Below, one piece after another: positions 16,692 to 24,000 of a stretch of 25,987 nt of DNA. The position numbers and the translations under genes were made by a program. Source of the DNA: Treponema sp. UBA3819 (GTDB lineage Bacteria > Spirochaetota > Spirochaetia > Treponematales > Treponemataceae); the NCBI GenBank assembly GCA_002369025.1, contig DFDV01000217.1, forward strand, positions 1 through 25,987. The letters run 5' to 3'. How positions within the stretch are numbered: position 1 is the stretch's first letter; every line of letters starts with the position of its first letter. The notes under the pieces were generated by a model, which saw nothing but the letters and a program-made list of their open reading frames with translations, did not search any database and had not been told where the DNA came from.

Positions 16692-17430
16692 TTTTTACAA
16701 GCAGCAAAGCAAGAACGATGACGATGACGGGCTTTACAATTACAGCCCCCTTCGTCATCACCAGTCCTGAGCCTATGTAGTTACCAAGCATATTGCTCAG
16801 AGCCGCTGCAATTCCTAATGGAATCAGAACCTGTCCATGTAGTAAAAATACGACTAGAGCCGCTATATTGGTGGAAAGGTTGATTACCTTTGTGTGTGCG
16901 TTTGCCCGGGCAATGGGCATATGACCAGCCACCGTAAAAGCAATAATCAAAAAAGTTCCTGTTCCTGGTCCATAAAGACCGTCGTACGCTCCGATAATAA
17001 AGGCTGAAATCAAAACTATAATGAATGTCCGCCTCGTGATAAAAAATTCTTCGCCGGAATTACTTTTAAAAAGCCTTTTATTCAATACACAGAAAGCCGC
17101 AAGGGGAAGTACGAGCAGAAGCAGATATTTAAGTATCTGCTCTGAAATCAGCAGGGAAAGACGGGCTCCGATGAAGGAGCCAAGGAAGCCAAATGCGACG
17201 GAAGGTATGGCGAGAGGAATAAAAACAAGTTTTTCCTTTATGAATCGTATGGTTGCAACGGCTGTCCCAAAAGTAGAGGAAAATTTATTCGTAGCGATTG
17301 CTGTATGGACAGGGAGACCTGCAAAAAGGTAGGCAGGCAGAGAAACAAGCCCGCCGCCTCCTGCTATGGAATCAACGAAGCCTGCAAGAAAAAGCAGAGG
17401 ACAGACAATAAGAAAAGTCGTAATATTCAT
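16675..17430 (-). CDS. TSUP-family permease (TauE/SafE, YfcA type)
   Basis: 251 residues, almost entirely hydrophobic with about eight helices. The two internal repeat signatures of the family are present: the N-terminal half has AGFVDSIAGGGGLVSLPAYL and NKFSSTFGT, and the C-terminal half has GAYDGLYGPGTGTFLIIAF and ANAHTKVINLSTNIAAL. Members export or import sulfite, sulfoacetate or other small organosulfur anions; the substrate here is open. A consensus-like promoter lies just upstream. Its last 17 nt overlap the symporter gene on the other strand. Confidence 0.9.
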   Translation of the reverse strand: MNITTFLIVCPLLFLAGFVDSIAGGGGLVSLPAYLFAGLPVHTAIATNKFSSTFGTAVATIRFIKEKLVFIPLAIPSVAFGFLGSFIGARLSLLISEQILKYLLLLVLPLAAFCVLNKRLFKSNSGEEFFITRRTFIIVLISAFIIGAYDGLYGPGTGTFLIIAFTVAGHMPIARANAHTKVINLSTNIAALVVFLLHGQVLIPLGIAAALSNMLGNYIGSGLVMTKGAVIVKPVIVIVLALLLVKIIVGF

Positions 17431-17438
17431 ATTCAGAT

Positions 17439-17467
17439 ATTCTAAGGAATTCTTCTATTTACGGCAA
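17439..17467 (-). promoter_or_regulatory. Promoter for the TSUP gene
   Basis: Minus strand TTGCCG (17462-17467), 17-nt spacer, TAGAAT (17439-17444). The ATG begins 8 nt after the -10, so any leader would be 0-2 nt. There is no Shine-Dalgarno sequence. Confidence 0.6.
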
Positions 17468-17477
17468 TCAGTGTATC

Positions 17478-17647
17478 TATAATACTGTTGTTTCCTCTGT
17501 TGCTACCAGGGGCTGTCCAATAAGTATGAGTCATCCCCGATACAACTTGCAACTGGCGTTATGGCACATAGGGCTGGTCGGAATAAAGCAGCCGCAGCAG
17601 GAGGGGATGACGCTGCTAGTGTCAGCGCATTTTTTGCACTTGTATCG
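17478..17647 (+). other. Structured intergenic element, candidate small RNA
   Basis: This fills most of the 298-nt gap without a credible gene. Seen on the plus strand: TATAAT at 17478-17483; GGGGCTGTCCAATAAGT at 17509-17525, which resembles an insertion-sequence end; a 9-bp long-range stem GTCATCCCC (17530-17538) with GGGGATGAC (17603-17611). Inside it, hairpin GGCTG (17572-17576)/CAGCC (17589-17593) has GGAA in the loop and similarity to the SRP RNA tip. CGCTG/CAGCG (17611-17627) is followed by six T. CGATACAA (17538-17545) can also pair with TTGTATCG (17640-17647), crossing the 9-bp stem. Whether it is transcribed is unknown; a decayed mobile element is an alternative. Confidence 0.4.
17611..17635 (+). 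terminator. Terminator-like hairpin ending the structured element
   Basis: CGCTG (17611-17615), 7-nt loop, CAGCG (17623-17627), then CATTTTTT. The stem is short (5 bp) but the T-run is good. Confidence 0.45.
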
Positions 17648-17675
17648 TATAATATAGTGTGTGGGGCAGGGAGAA

Positions 17676-17706
17676 AAGCCCCGCCTGTGCTATTGCCTTG
17701 CGGGGG
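17676..17706 (-). terminator. Terminator-like hairpin after the 441-residue protein gene
   Basis: On the minus strand CCCCGC (17700-17705) pairs with GCGGGG (17679-17684), followed by CTTTTCT. The loop contains the 15-bp block shared with the trxB upstream region. A competing pairing of GCCCC (17678-17682) with GGGGC (17663-17667) is possible. Confidence 0.5.
17686..17700. repeat. Right copy of the 15-bp block shared with the trxB upstream region
   Basis: TGTGCTATTGCCTTG, identical to the copy at about 15266-15280, again with AGAAAAG upstream (17672-17678). Confidence 0.55.
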
Positions 17707-17728
17707 AATGATTTGCAGGGGAGATGGG

Positions 17729-19054
17729 TTACATCCAGTTAATATATTTGAACAAGGCAAGAGAATTCTTTATGATGCCCAAATTTTGCATTATTATTTC
17801 GTAGCTCTCAGATGCCGCAGGATCAGCCCTGATACTAAAGGCGATGTACAAAGCACTGCTGAGGATAAAGAGGATTATCAGTTTAGCGATAATACCTCTG
17901 GTATGAAAGCCACAGGAATATTCAAATGCAAGATAGATGAGGAAGCAGAAGGCTATAAAAAGCAGGAATTTGCTGGTCATCAGAAAACATGCCAGTAAAG
18001 TGATTGCAACCAGAAGGGCAGAGACAATTTTACGGCCGGTATTTTTTGAAAAGAGCAGGACAATCATTTTTAATACAGTGTAGATTGCCAGACCAATAAC
18101 AATCACAATGTTTTTCCACATAATGGCTTTTTTAGAAAGCGATTGCAAAGTCGCATCTACCTGGAGGATGTAATTGCCGATTTTTTCGATACGGACAAAA
18201 TGTTTCGGAAGGTCAGCTTCTTCAACAAAAGGTAAAATCTGGGGCTTTATTGCAATGACTACCATGGCAACAAAAATCAGGCTGGCACATACATCCAGCA
18301 GGGAAAGAAAAAACTTACGCAGACTGTCGGCAAAGGTCTGCTTTTTGGGTACGGTTACAAGAGTTTCGCTTTTGTCGGGGGAAGGGCTTTCCTCTTGGAC
18401 TGCGACTTTCTTGTCGGCTTCTGCTTCTGATGCAGAGCTGCCTGTTTCAGCTTTTTCAGCTTCTGTCTGGATTTTTGACTTGTCTTTATTATTTGTCTTT
18501 GCGATTCCCAGAATTTTATCCGCAAATGACGACAGCAGATTTAAGTCACCGTCACACATGTTGCGGAAAGAAAGCAGTGGCATGGGTTTTACAAAAGCCG
18601 CTAAATCTGTCTGGGGAATTTCACCCTGCATGTAGGCAAATTTCAAAATATCGCAGAGCGTTTTTCCTTTTTCTTCCGTCAGTCCCTTTACAAAAAAAGT
18701 AAATATCCTGTCATCTGCTTTTATTTCCAGACGGGAAAGTTCTTCTGCCAGTGTTTTTGCCCCGATTGCTGAAGCGGTATCAGCAGAAAGTGCCGGACTA
18801 ATCGAAAAATCAAGCGATGGACTTACATCTTTTAGCAGAGCCCCATGAATTTTTTCTCCGTTTGCCGTGATATACCAGCGCAGGGCCTTGTCTGTTACCA
18901 GGAAGCCTTTTCGTAGCAGAGGATTTGTCCACACACCACAGAGCAAAGTTTCATCTTCTGCCACTCCATATAAAATACGAAGCCATTTTTTACTTTCATT
19001 TGGAAAATCTTTTTGCAGATAAAGATTTTTTGTAGTGATGTATGCCGTAGCCAT
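17729..19054 (-). CDS. Membrane-anchored protein of unknown function
   Basis: 441 residues starting with ATG after a strong GGAGG. The N-terminal 150 or so residues are soluble and include RKGFLVTDKALRWYI, a strand pattern like bacterial PH/GRAM-type domains; this likeness is weak. A flexible linker rich in Ser, Glu, Ala and Lys follows (about 195-240). Then come hydrophobic segments at about 255-275, 318-340, 347-365, 367-387 and 398-418, and a short tail. The topology suggests a cytoplasmic sensor-like head on a membrane domain. I do not recognise a family. It has its own consensus-like promoter and a hairpin at the 3' end, so it seems to be a single-gene unit. Confidence 0.75.
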   Translation of the reverse strand: MATAYITTKNLYLQKDFPNESKKWLRILYGVAEDETLLCGVWTNPLLRKGFLVTDKALRWYITANGEKIHGALLKDVSPSLDFSISPALSADTASAIGAKTLAEELSRLEIKADDRIFTFFVKGLTEEKGKTLCDILKFAYMQGEIPQTDLAAFVKPMPLLSFRNMCDGDLNLLSSFADKILGIAKTNNKDKSKIQTEAEKAETGSSASEAEADKKVAVQEESPSPDKSETLVTVPKKQTFADSLRKFFLSLLDVCASLIFVAMVVIAIKPQILPFVEEADLPKHFVRIEKIGNYILQVDATLQSLSKKAIMWKNIVIVIGLAIYTVLKMIVLLFSKNTGRKIVSALLVAITLLACFLMTSKFLLFIAFCFLIYLAFEYSCGFHTRGIIAKLIILFILSSALYIAFSIRADPAASESYEIIMQNLGIIKNSLALFKYINWM

Positions 19055-19086
19055 GAATTCCTCCGATAGAGATATCCTTCTATTTC

Positions 19087-19115
19087 AGTATAAGGGCAGA
19101 TATGTATATTTTCAA
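19087..19115 (-). promoter_or_regulatory. Promoter for the 441-residue membrane protein gene
   Basis: Minus strand TTGAAA (19110-19115), 17-nt spacer, TATACT (19087-19092). The leader would be about 27 nt and carries GGAGG 5 nt before the ATG. Confidence 0.7.
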
Positions 19116-19125
19116 ATATTTTCTA

Positions 19126-20499
19126 TCATATCACCCGCTTTTCAAGCCAGTGGCCGTGGCGGAAACGGATGTAAAAACAGATGCCACGGAAGACCCAGTC
19201 TAAATACATGGCGAACCAGATGCCGTAGAGTGCAAGGTTGGTGTTTTGGGGGAAGCGGTGCAAAAGCCAGCGGGAAATCAGAAAACTAAAGAGGACGCGG
19301 AAGACCCACATGCTGATGTTGCTCACAAGCATCGTGAACTTTGCATCACCGGCTGCACGCAGAATGTTTGGCATGGTAAAGGACATAGGCCAGAAGATAA
19401 TGTTTGCTACCATACAGGTGCGGATAACACCGGTGGCAAGCAGTCGTGCCTGGTCAGAAAGATTGAACGCCCGTACCAAAAGGGGAGCGAGCACAAAGAT
19501 GAGGGTAGCAACGGTAGCCATGCCAAGATAGGCTTCCTTCATCAGTTTGCGGCCGTAGGATTTTGCCTGTTCCTTTTCGTCTGCACCGATACACTGTCCA
19601 ACAACGGTTACGCTTGCCAGACCGATTCCCTGTGCAGGAATATTTGAAAAACTTGCAATCGTGTTGGTGATGGCGTTTGCCGCAATGGCCGCAAGTCCAA
19701 AGCCAGACATGAATGAATACACAAGAATTTTTCCAATATGGAAGACGGAATTTTCTATGCCGCTGGGAACGGCCACTTTCAGGATTCGCCGTATCATCGA
19801 AAAGCGCAGTTCAATCCGCCAGAGTTTTTCCAGATAGATGGGGCTGTTTTTCCGCGCCGCCTTTCCCGCAAGCAGGGCAAGCATAACCGTTGCCGCCAAT
19901 ATTCTGCTTATGAGCGTGGCAATACCCGCACCCGCCACGCCAATTTTTGCTCCGTAAATCAGCACTGCATTTCCCCCAATGTTGGTCAGGTTCATCAGGA
20001 TGCTTACTTTAAGGCTCAACCTGCTGTTTCCCATGGAACGGTAGAGGGCGGCGCAACTGCTGTAAATGGCCAGGAAGGGGAAGGAAAGCAAGACCCACAC
20101 AAAGTAAATGAGGGCGTTTTCCATGACGGCGGCATCAGTCTTTCCGTAAATCAGATTGAGGATGATGTAGCGCAGGGGCATGCAGAGGACAATAATAAAG
20201 ACACCTGCAAGGGCAGAAATGTAAAGCAGTTGCCTCGCCGCCACCCTCGCATCCTCCGGCGACTTGTGCCCCAGATACTGACTTGAAACCACCGCACCCC
20301 CCGTGGCAAAAGCCGCAAAGAGCTGGATAAAAAGCTGAGTCAATTGGTCAATCAGCGACACGCCCGACACGCCCGCTTCGCCAATGGAAGCCACCATTAC
20401 CGTGTCACATGCACCAATCGTCATCGCCAAAAATTGCTCTGCCACTAAAGGCAGGATGAGGCGGCGCAGGTCTTTTTGGCTGAATAAAGGTTCGCTCAC
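19126..20499 (-). CDS. MATE-family multidrug/Na+ antiporter
   Basis: 457 residues with about twelve hydrophobic helices in two similar halves. The first half has LPLVAEQFLAMTIGACDTVMVASIG and FATGGAVVSSQYLG; the second half has VAVPSGIENSVFHIGKILVYSF and GIGLASVTVVGQCIGADE. These are the usual MatE landmarks. It would export cationic compounds in exchange for Na+ or H+; the substrate cannot be read. It starts with a GTG that immediately follows the mscS TAA, with AAGG upstream, so it depends on mscS transcription. Confidence 0.92.
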   Translation of the reverse strand: MSEPLFSQKDLRRLILPLVAEQFLAMTIGACDTVMVASIGEAGVSGVSLIDQLTQLFIQLFAAFATGGAVVSSQYLGHKSPEDARVAARQLLYISALAGVFIIVLCMPLRYIILNLIYGKTDAAVMENALIYFVWVLLSFPFLAIYSSCAALYRSMGNSRLSLKVSILMNLTNIGGNAVLIYGAKIGVAGAGIATLISRILAATVMLALLAGKAARKNSPIYLEKLWRIELRFSMIRRILKVAVPSGIENSVFHIGKILVYSFMSGFGLAAIAANAITNTIASFSNIPAQGIGLASVTVVGQCIGADEKEQAKSYGRKLMKEAYLGMATVATLIFVLAPLLVRAFNLSDQARLLATGVIRTCMVANIIFWPMSFTMPNILRAAGDAKFTMLVSNISMWVFRVLFSFLISRWLLHRFPQNTNLALYGIWFAMYLDWVFRGICFYIRFRHGHWLEKRVI

Positions 20500-21405
20500 T
20501 TATGCCTTAAAGGACAGCGAAGGAACTGTCTTATCCGTTAGAACGGAAACATCCACGCGGTTGTAAGGAATGTTGATGCCCGCCTCGTTGAATGCCTTTA
20601 CCGTCTGTACGCATACTTCGGTTTTGAGGTCAAAGAAATTCGGGCGTTCGCACCAGACAATCAGGTTCATGCCGATTCCGGAATCTTCACAGCCGGTGAC
20701 CAGCACTTTTGGCGCGTAGGAGGGATTGTCCTTTACAACCGTAGCACAGCGGGCGGGAACAGTACCCAACACTTCAATAGCCTTGTCCAAATCCGTGGCA
20801 TAATCAACGCTCACCTCAAAAGCATAGCGGCGATAGTCAAAAGTAGAATAGTTCATCAGTTTGGTATTGATAATGGCAGAACTGGGAATGCGGATTAACT
20901 GGTTGTTGGGTGTACGCACTTTGATAGAAAGCAGCCCAACCTTGTCCACCGTGCCAGAAACCCCGTCCACTTCAATAAAGTCACCGATTTTCATGGCCTT
21001 TTCCGTAACAATGAAGATGCCAGAAATCAAGTTGCTCACGGTAGTCTGGGCAGCAAAGCCGATGGCAACACCAGCAATACCCATGGCTCCCCAAATGGCA
21101 CCCAAATTGATTCCAAACAGCCCCAGTACATACAAGACGATAAGCACGTAGAAACAGTATGACACAATCTTGGTCACCGTCTTCGTTGCCTGTGGCTCCA
21201 GTTTCTTTGCTACACCCTTTTTGATAATCATGCGGATGATGCGGTAGACACCCCAGAAAATCAGGATGGCAATCACGCCCGTTGCGAATTTAACGACATG
21301 CGCAGGTTCTTTTACATAATTGACAATCTCATTCACGTGAAAAAAATTCTGCATCTGATTCACGGTTTCATTGGCGACACTCATAGTCATGCTGGTTTCT
21401 TCCAT
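20500..21405 (-). CDS. mscS: Small-conductance mechanosensitive channel, MscS family
   Basis: 301 residues. Two N-terminal membrane helices (about 37-58 and 80-100) are followed by the pore helix with GAIWGAMGIAGVAIGFAAQTTVSNLISG, the small-residue-rich TM3 of MscS. The beta domain IGDFIEVDGVSGTVDKVGLLSIKVRTPNNQLIRIPSS and a C-terminal alpha/beta cage domain follow. It opens under membrane tension to release solutes on osmotic downshift. A good ribosome-binding site, AGGAG, precedes the ATG. It lies directly downstream of a 45-residue membrane peptide gene and upstream of the MATE exporter. Confidence 0.93.
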   Translation of the reverse strand: MEETSMTMSVANETVNQMQNFFHVNEIVNYVKEPAHVVKFATGVIAILIFWGVYRIIRMIIKKGVAKKLEPQATKTVTKIVSYCFYVLIVLYVLGLFGINLGAIWGAMGIAGVAIGFAAQTTVSNLISGIFIVTEKAMKIGDFIEVDGVSGTVDKVGLLSIKVRTPNNQLIRIPSSAIINTKLMNYSTFDYRRYAFEVSVDYATDLDKAIEVLGTVPARCATVVKDNPSYAPKVLVTGCEDSGIGMNLIVWCERPNFFDLKTEVCVQTVKAFNEAGINIPYNRVDVSVLTDKTVPSLSFKA

Positions 21406-21442
21406 ATAAGTCTCCTATTTTTGGAAAAGCGATATTTTTTGT

Positions 21443-21471
21443 ATTCTATCACTATTCGTATTTTTCGTCAT
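21443..21471 (-). promoter_or_regulatory. Possible promoter for mscS
   Basis: Minus strand ATGACG (21466-21471), 17-nt spacer, TAGAAT (21443-21448). It overlaps the last codons of the small upstream gene, so mscS may have its own start in addition to read-through. Confidence 0.45.
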
Positions 21472-21589
21472 TACCACGCAGATGTTCCATGACAGAAGTA
21501 TCGTTGGGCTTAAAAATCAACCTCACCAGCCCCACAATCATCAGCACCACAAGAATACCCACAATAACCGTAGCAATAATACCAAACAT
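21452..21589 (-). CDS. 45-residue single-helix membrane peptide upstream of mscS
   Basis: ATG at 21589 with a strong Shine-Dalgarno sequence, GGAGG, 4 nt upstream; stop TAG at 21452-21454. The peptide starts with a long hydrophobic helix of Ile/Val/Leu/Gly (about residues 3-26: FGIIATVIVGILVVLMIVGL, then VRLIF). It ends in a polar tail KPNDTSVMEHLRGNDEKYE that should lie in the cytoplasm. It is too short for ordinary gene callers. The ribosome-binding site, the clean helix-plus-tail design and its position 46 nt before mscS make it a credible gene. It might be a small partner of the channel or of another membrane protein; that is inference. Confidence 0.65.
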   Translation of the reverse strand: MFGIIATVIVGILVVLMIVGLVRLIFKPNDTSVMEHLRGNDEKYE

Positions 21590-21610
21590 AAAACCTCCAG
21601 AACCTTGATA

Positions 21611-21680
21611 GGGGAAAAGCCTTTCCCCTGGGGCGCACGATGTTGCGCCCGCACCCCTTTCTCCTAGGGCTGCCGCCCTA
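21611..21680. repeat. Cluster of three hairpins, REP-like palindromic element
   Basis: Three perfect hairpins in a row: GGGGAAA/TTTCCCC (21611-21628, 4-nt loop), GGGCGCA/TGCGCCC (21631-21650, 6-nt loop), TAGGGC/GCCCTA (21665-21680, 4-nt loop). The stretch is far richer in G/C than its surroundings. It begins a few bases after the nth stop and ends about 20 nt before the small membrane gene. It could act as terminator, mRNA stabiliser or a dispersed repeat. Confidence 0.65.
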
Positions 21681-21687
21681 AGACCCG

Positions 21688-22320
21688 CTATTCATTCTTC
21701 CTGCAAATATCATTCAAAAAACACTCGTCACATTTGGGATTCCGTGCCGTGCAGATGTAGCGGCCGTGGAGAATCAGCCAGTGGTGAGCGTGCTCCATGT
21801 ATTCGTCCGGAATGCGGGCCAAAAGGGACTGCTCCACAGCTTCAGGGCTTTTACCCTCTGCCAGACCGATTTTAGGACAGATTCTCAGCAGATGAGTGTC
21901 CACCGGCATAGTATGCTCTCCCCAGACAACATTCATCACCACGTTTGCAGTTTTTCGTCCTACGCCGGGCAGGGACATCAGCTCTTCGCGGCTGCGGGGC
22001 ACCTGTCCGCCAAAGTCATCCAGCAGTTTCTGGCACAGGCCAATGACATGCTTTGCCTTAGACTTGTAGAGGCCGATTGATTTGATGTAGGGAATAAGAC
22101 CCTCTTCTCCCAGGGCAAGGATTTTCTGCGGCGTATCGGCCACCTTGTACAATGCTTCCGTCGCAATGTTCACGCTCTTGTCCGTCGCCTGTGCGCTCAG
22201 TACCACCGCCACCAGCAGCGTAAAGGGCGACGACCAGCGCAGTTCTGATTTTGGGTTAGGATTCCGCACTTTGAATCGTTCCATCACTGTGTGGATTTCC
22301 TTCTGCGAAAGCAGTGACAT
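21688..22320 (-). CDS. nth: Nth, endonuclease III (DNA glycosylase/AP lyase)
   Basis: 210 residues from the ATG at 22320, which has AAAAGG 9 nt upstream; an ATG at 22329 and a TTG at 22338 in the same frame are less well placed. The helix-hairpin-helix LPGVGRKTANVVMN carries the catalytic lysine, and MPVDTHLLRI the catalytic aspartate. The four cysteines of the 4Fe-4S cluster show the exact C-x6-C-x2-C-x5-C spacing at the C-terminus (CTARNPKCDECFLNDIC). It removes oxidised pyrimidines and nicks the abasic site. It lies 27 nt after the transporter fusion gene on the same strand. Confidence 0.95.
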   Translation of the reverse strand: MSLLSQKEIHTVMERFKVRNPNPKSELRWSSPFTLLVAVVLSAQATDKSVNIATEALYKVADTPQKILALGEEGLIPYIKSIGLYKSKAKHVIGLCQKLLDDFGGQVPRSREELMSLPGVGRKTANVVMNVVWGEHTMPVDTHLLRICPKIGLAEGKSPEAVEQSLLARIPDEYMEHAHHWLILHGRYICTARNPKCDECFLNDICRKNE

Positions 22321-22347
22321 AGGGGACATCCTTTTCAAAAGCAGTGG

Positions 22348-23994
22348 CTACGCGTTATATTTTTCTATGTCCAGCAGATTTTCCTGCCTGGCCACAATGG
22401 TTGTCACTACAGCGTCTCCCGTTACGTTTGCGGACGTCTGCATCATACCCACAAGCGGGTACAAGCCCATCACCAGACTCACGGCTTCTGCGGGAACGCC
22501 AATCTGCGGAAGTAGAATTGTCATACAGACAAGGTTTCCGCCGGGAACGCCGGGAGACCCGACCGAAAGCACCATAATCGCTATAAAGAGGGTAAGGAGC
22601 ATGTGCGAAGTGACGGGGATGCTGAAGATTTTTGCCATGAATAGCGCAGTGATGATGAGCGAAATGCAGGAACCGTCCATATTGATTGTCGCACCCAAAG
22701 GCAGGGAGAAGGAGTACACTCGCTTTGAAACACCCATTTCACTGCAGTGCTTGATAGAAAAAGGCAGCGCTGGATTGCTTGCCGCCAGCGTATATGCGGA
22801 AAGCATCGCGGGATAGTATTTGCCAAGGAATTTAAAGGGATTAAGGCGGGCAAAGATTAGCAGGAGCAGCAGGTAGGCACAAATCATCAGAATATCACCC
22901 ACATAAATGACCGGAACCCAGACAAACACATTCAAGAGGTGCCCCAGTTTTATGGAAAGCATCATCTTCGCCATGGCACAAAAAACGATAAGCGGAATAA
23001 AGCCCACGATTACCGTCGTGATTTTTGAAAAGACAGCATTCAGCATTACAAGCATGTTCCGTATATTCGGAAATTTCTGCGACAGACTGGCAGTGGCAAG
23101 TCCAAGGGTTACTGCCATAAAAATCAACTGCAGCATGTCTGCTTTTTGGAAGGGCGTAATGACATTGTTCGGAATGATGTTTACCAGTGTATCCTTGATG
23201 GAGAGCGTTACGCCTCCTCCTTTTGCAATGGTTGAGTTCGCCGTATCAGTTACTGAGGCAACCAGTGATGTATGACCGATGGGAAGAAGTTGATACGTGA
23301 TATAGCCCACACCGATTGCAATCATGGAAGTGAACAGGTACATAGCCACTATTTTCATGGCTATGCGCCCCAGTGCCTTCAAATCGCTGAAATCGGCAAG
23401 GGCCGAGGCAATCGAACAGAATACCAAGGGCGCTACAATCATTTTGAGTGCGTTCATAAACACGGTGTATATCGGGGTAAATAAATTTGCAGAAATATTT
23501 TTTGCTGCCGGTTCGGGAAGGAATTTCTGTATGAGGAGTCCTGTGAGAACGCCTGCTACCAGTGCAAAAAGCGTAATAAGCAGAGACCGCAGGGGAGATT
23601 TTTTTACACGGATAGAAATCTTGTTTATGCCGTATTCATTGCGGATGCTGAAAGTGTCACCAAAGAGTTTTTTTAGAAGCTGCCTAATAAGCGCATTTGT
23701 CTCTTCACTTTCGAGATTGGTTTCTTCAATCAGCAGACCTTTCTGTATGTCATCGGTAGAAAAAGCGGTGCCACGGGCAGAAATTTTTATTTCGGCACTA
23801 CCTAAAAAAGCTGACACGGAAACAGAAATTTTTTCTTCTGAGACTTCAGCCATTTTTGCCAGCACTTCTTCTGCCAGCAGAACCGTCCTGACCCGCTCTT
23901 TCTGCTGAATACGCTTGCGGCGCAGTTCTTCGCGGATAAAATCTACAGCCTTGCTGACTTCTGCCAGTGTGTTGGAAATTTCTAAAGTCTTCAT
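22348..23994 (-). CDS. DAACS symporter with N-terminal GHKL-ATPase-like domain (fusion)
   Basis: 548 residues. From about 132 on it is a complete DAACS symporter: LFTPIYTVFMNALKMIVAPLVF, SNPALPFSIKHCSEMG in HP1, LPLGATINMDGSCISL in helix 7, SVGSPGVPGGNL in HP2, and QTSANVTGDAVVT in helix 8. The first 130 residues are soluble and look like an RsbW/histidine-kinase-type ATPase: a helix with VRTVLLAEEVLAKMAEV at the N-box place, then alternating strands ISVSVSAFL and AEIKISARGTAFS. The N-box asparagine is a lysine (Lys47) and no GxGxG lid is seen, so ATP binding may be lost. A regulatory role of this head for transport is inference. It starts 6 nt after the DUF1275 gene. Confidence 0.85.
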   Translation of the reverse strand: MKTLEISNTLAEVSKAVDFIREELRRKRIQQKERVRTVLLAEEVLAKMAEVSEEKISVSVSAFLGSAEIKISARGTAFSTDDIQKGLLIEETNLESEETNALIRQLLKKLFGDTFSIRNEYGINKISIRVKKSPLRSLLITLFALVAGVLTGLLIQKFLPEPAAKNISANLFTPIYTVFMNALKMIVAPLVFCSIASALADFSDLKALGRIAMKIVAMYLFTSMIAIGVGYITYQLLPIGHTSLVASVTDTANSTIAKGGGVTLSIKDTLVNIIPNNVITPFQKADMLQLIFMAVTLGLATASLSQKFPNIRNMLVMLNAVFSKITTVIVGFIPLIVFCAMAKMMLSIKLGHLLNVFVWVPVIYVGDILMICAYLLLLLIFARLNPFKFLGKYYPAMLSAYTLAASNPALPFSIKHCSEMGVSKRVYSFSLPLGATINMDGSCISLIITALFMAKIFSIPVTSHMLLTLFIAIMVLSVGSPGVPGGNLVCMTILLPQIGVPAEAVSLVMGLYPLVGMMQTSANVTGDAVVTTIVARQENLLDIEKYNA

Positions 23995-24000
23995 GCTGGT

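Noticed and set aside
17509..17660. Known riboswitch classes (cobalamin, TPP, c-di-GMP, SAM, fluoride)
   Set aside because: I looked for their conserved core sequences and found none; also, no plus-strand gene follows the terminator-like hairpin.
17503..17760. 85-codon minus-strand frame across the structured intergenic region
   Set aside because: It has Pro/Ala-rich, family-free sequence, overlaps the 3' end of the gene at 17729, and crosses both hairpin blocks; no ribosome-binding site is seen.
22145..22816. 223-codon plus-strand frame
   Set aside because: It is antisense to nth and the symporter fusion, both well supported.
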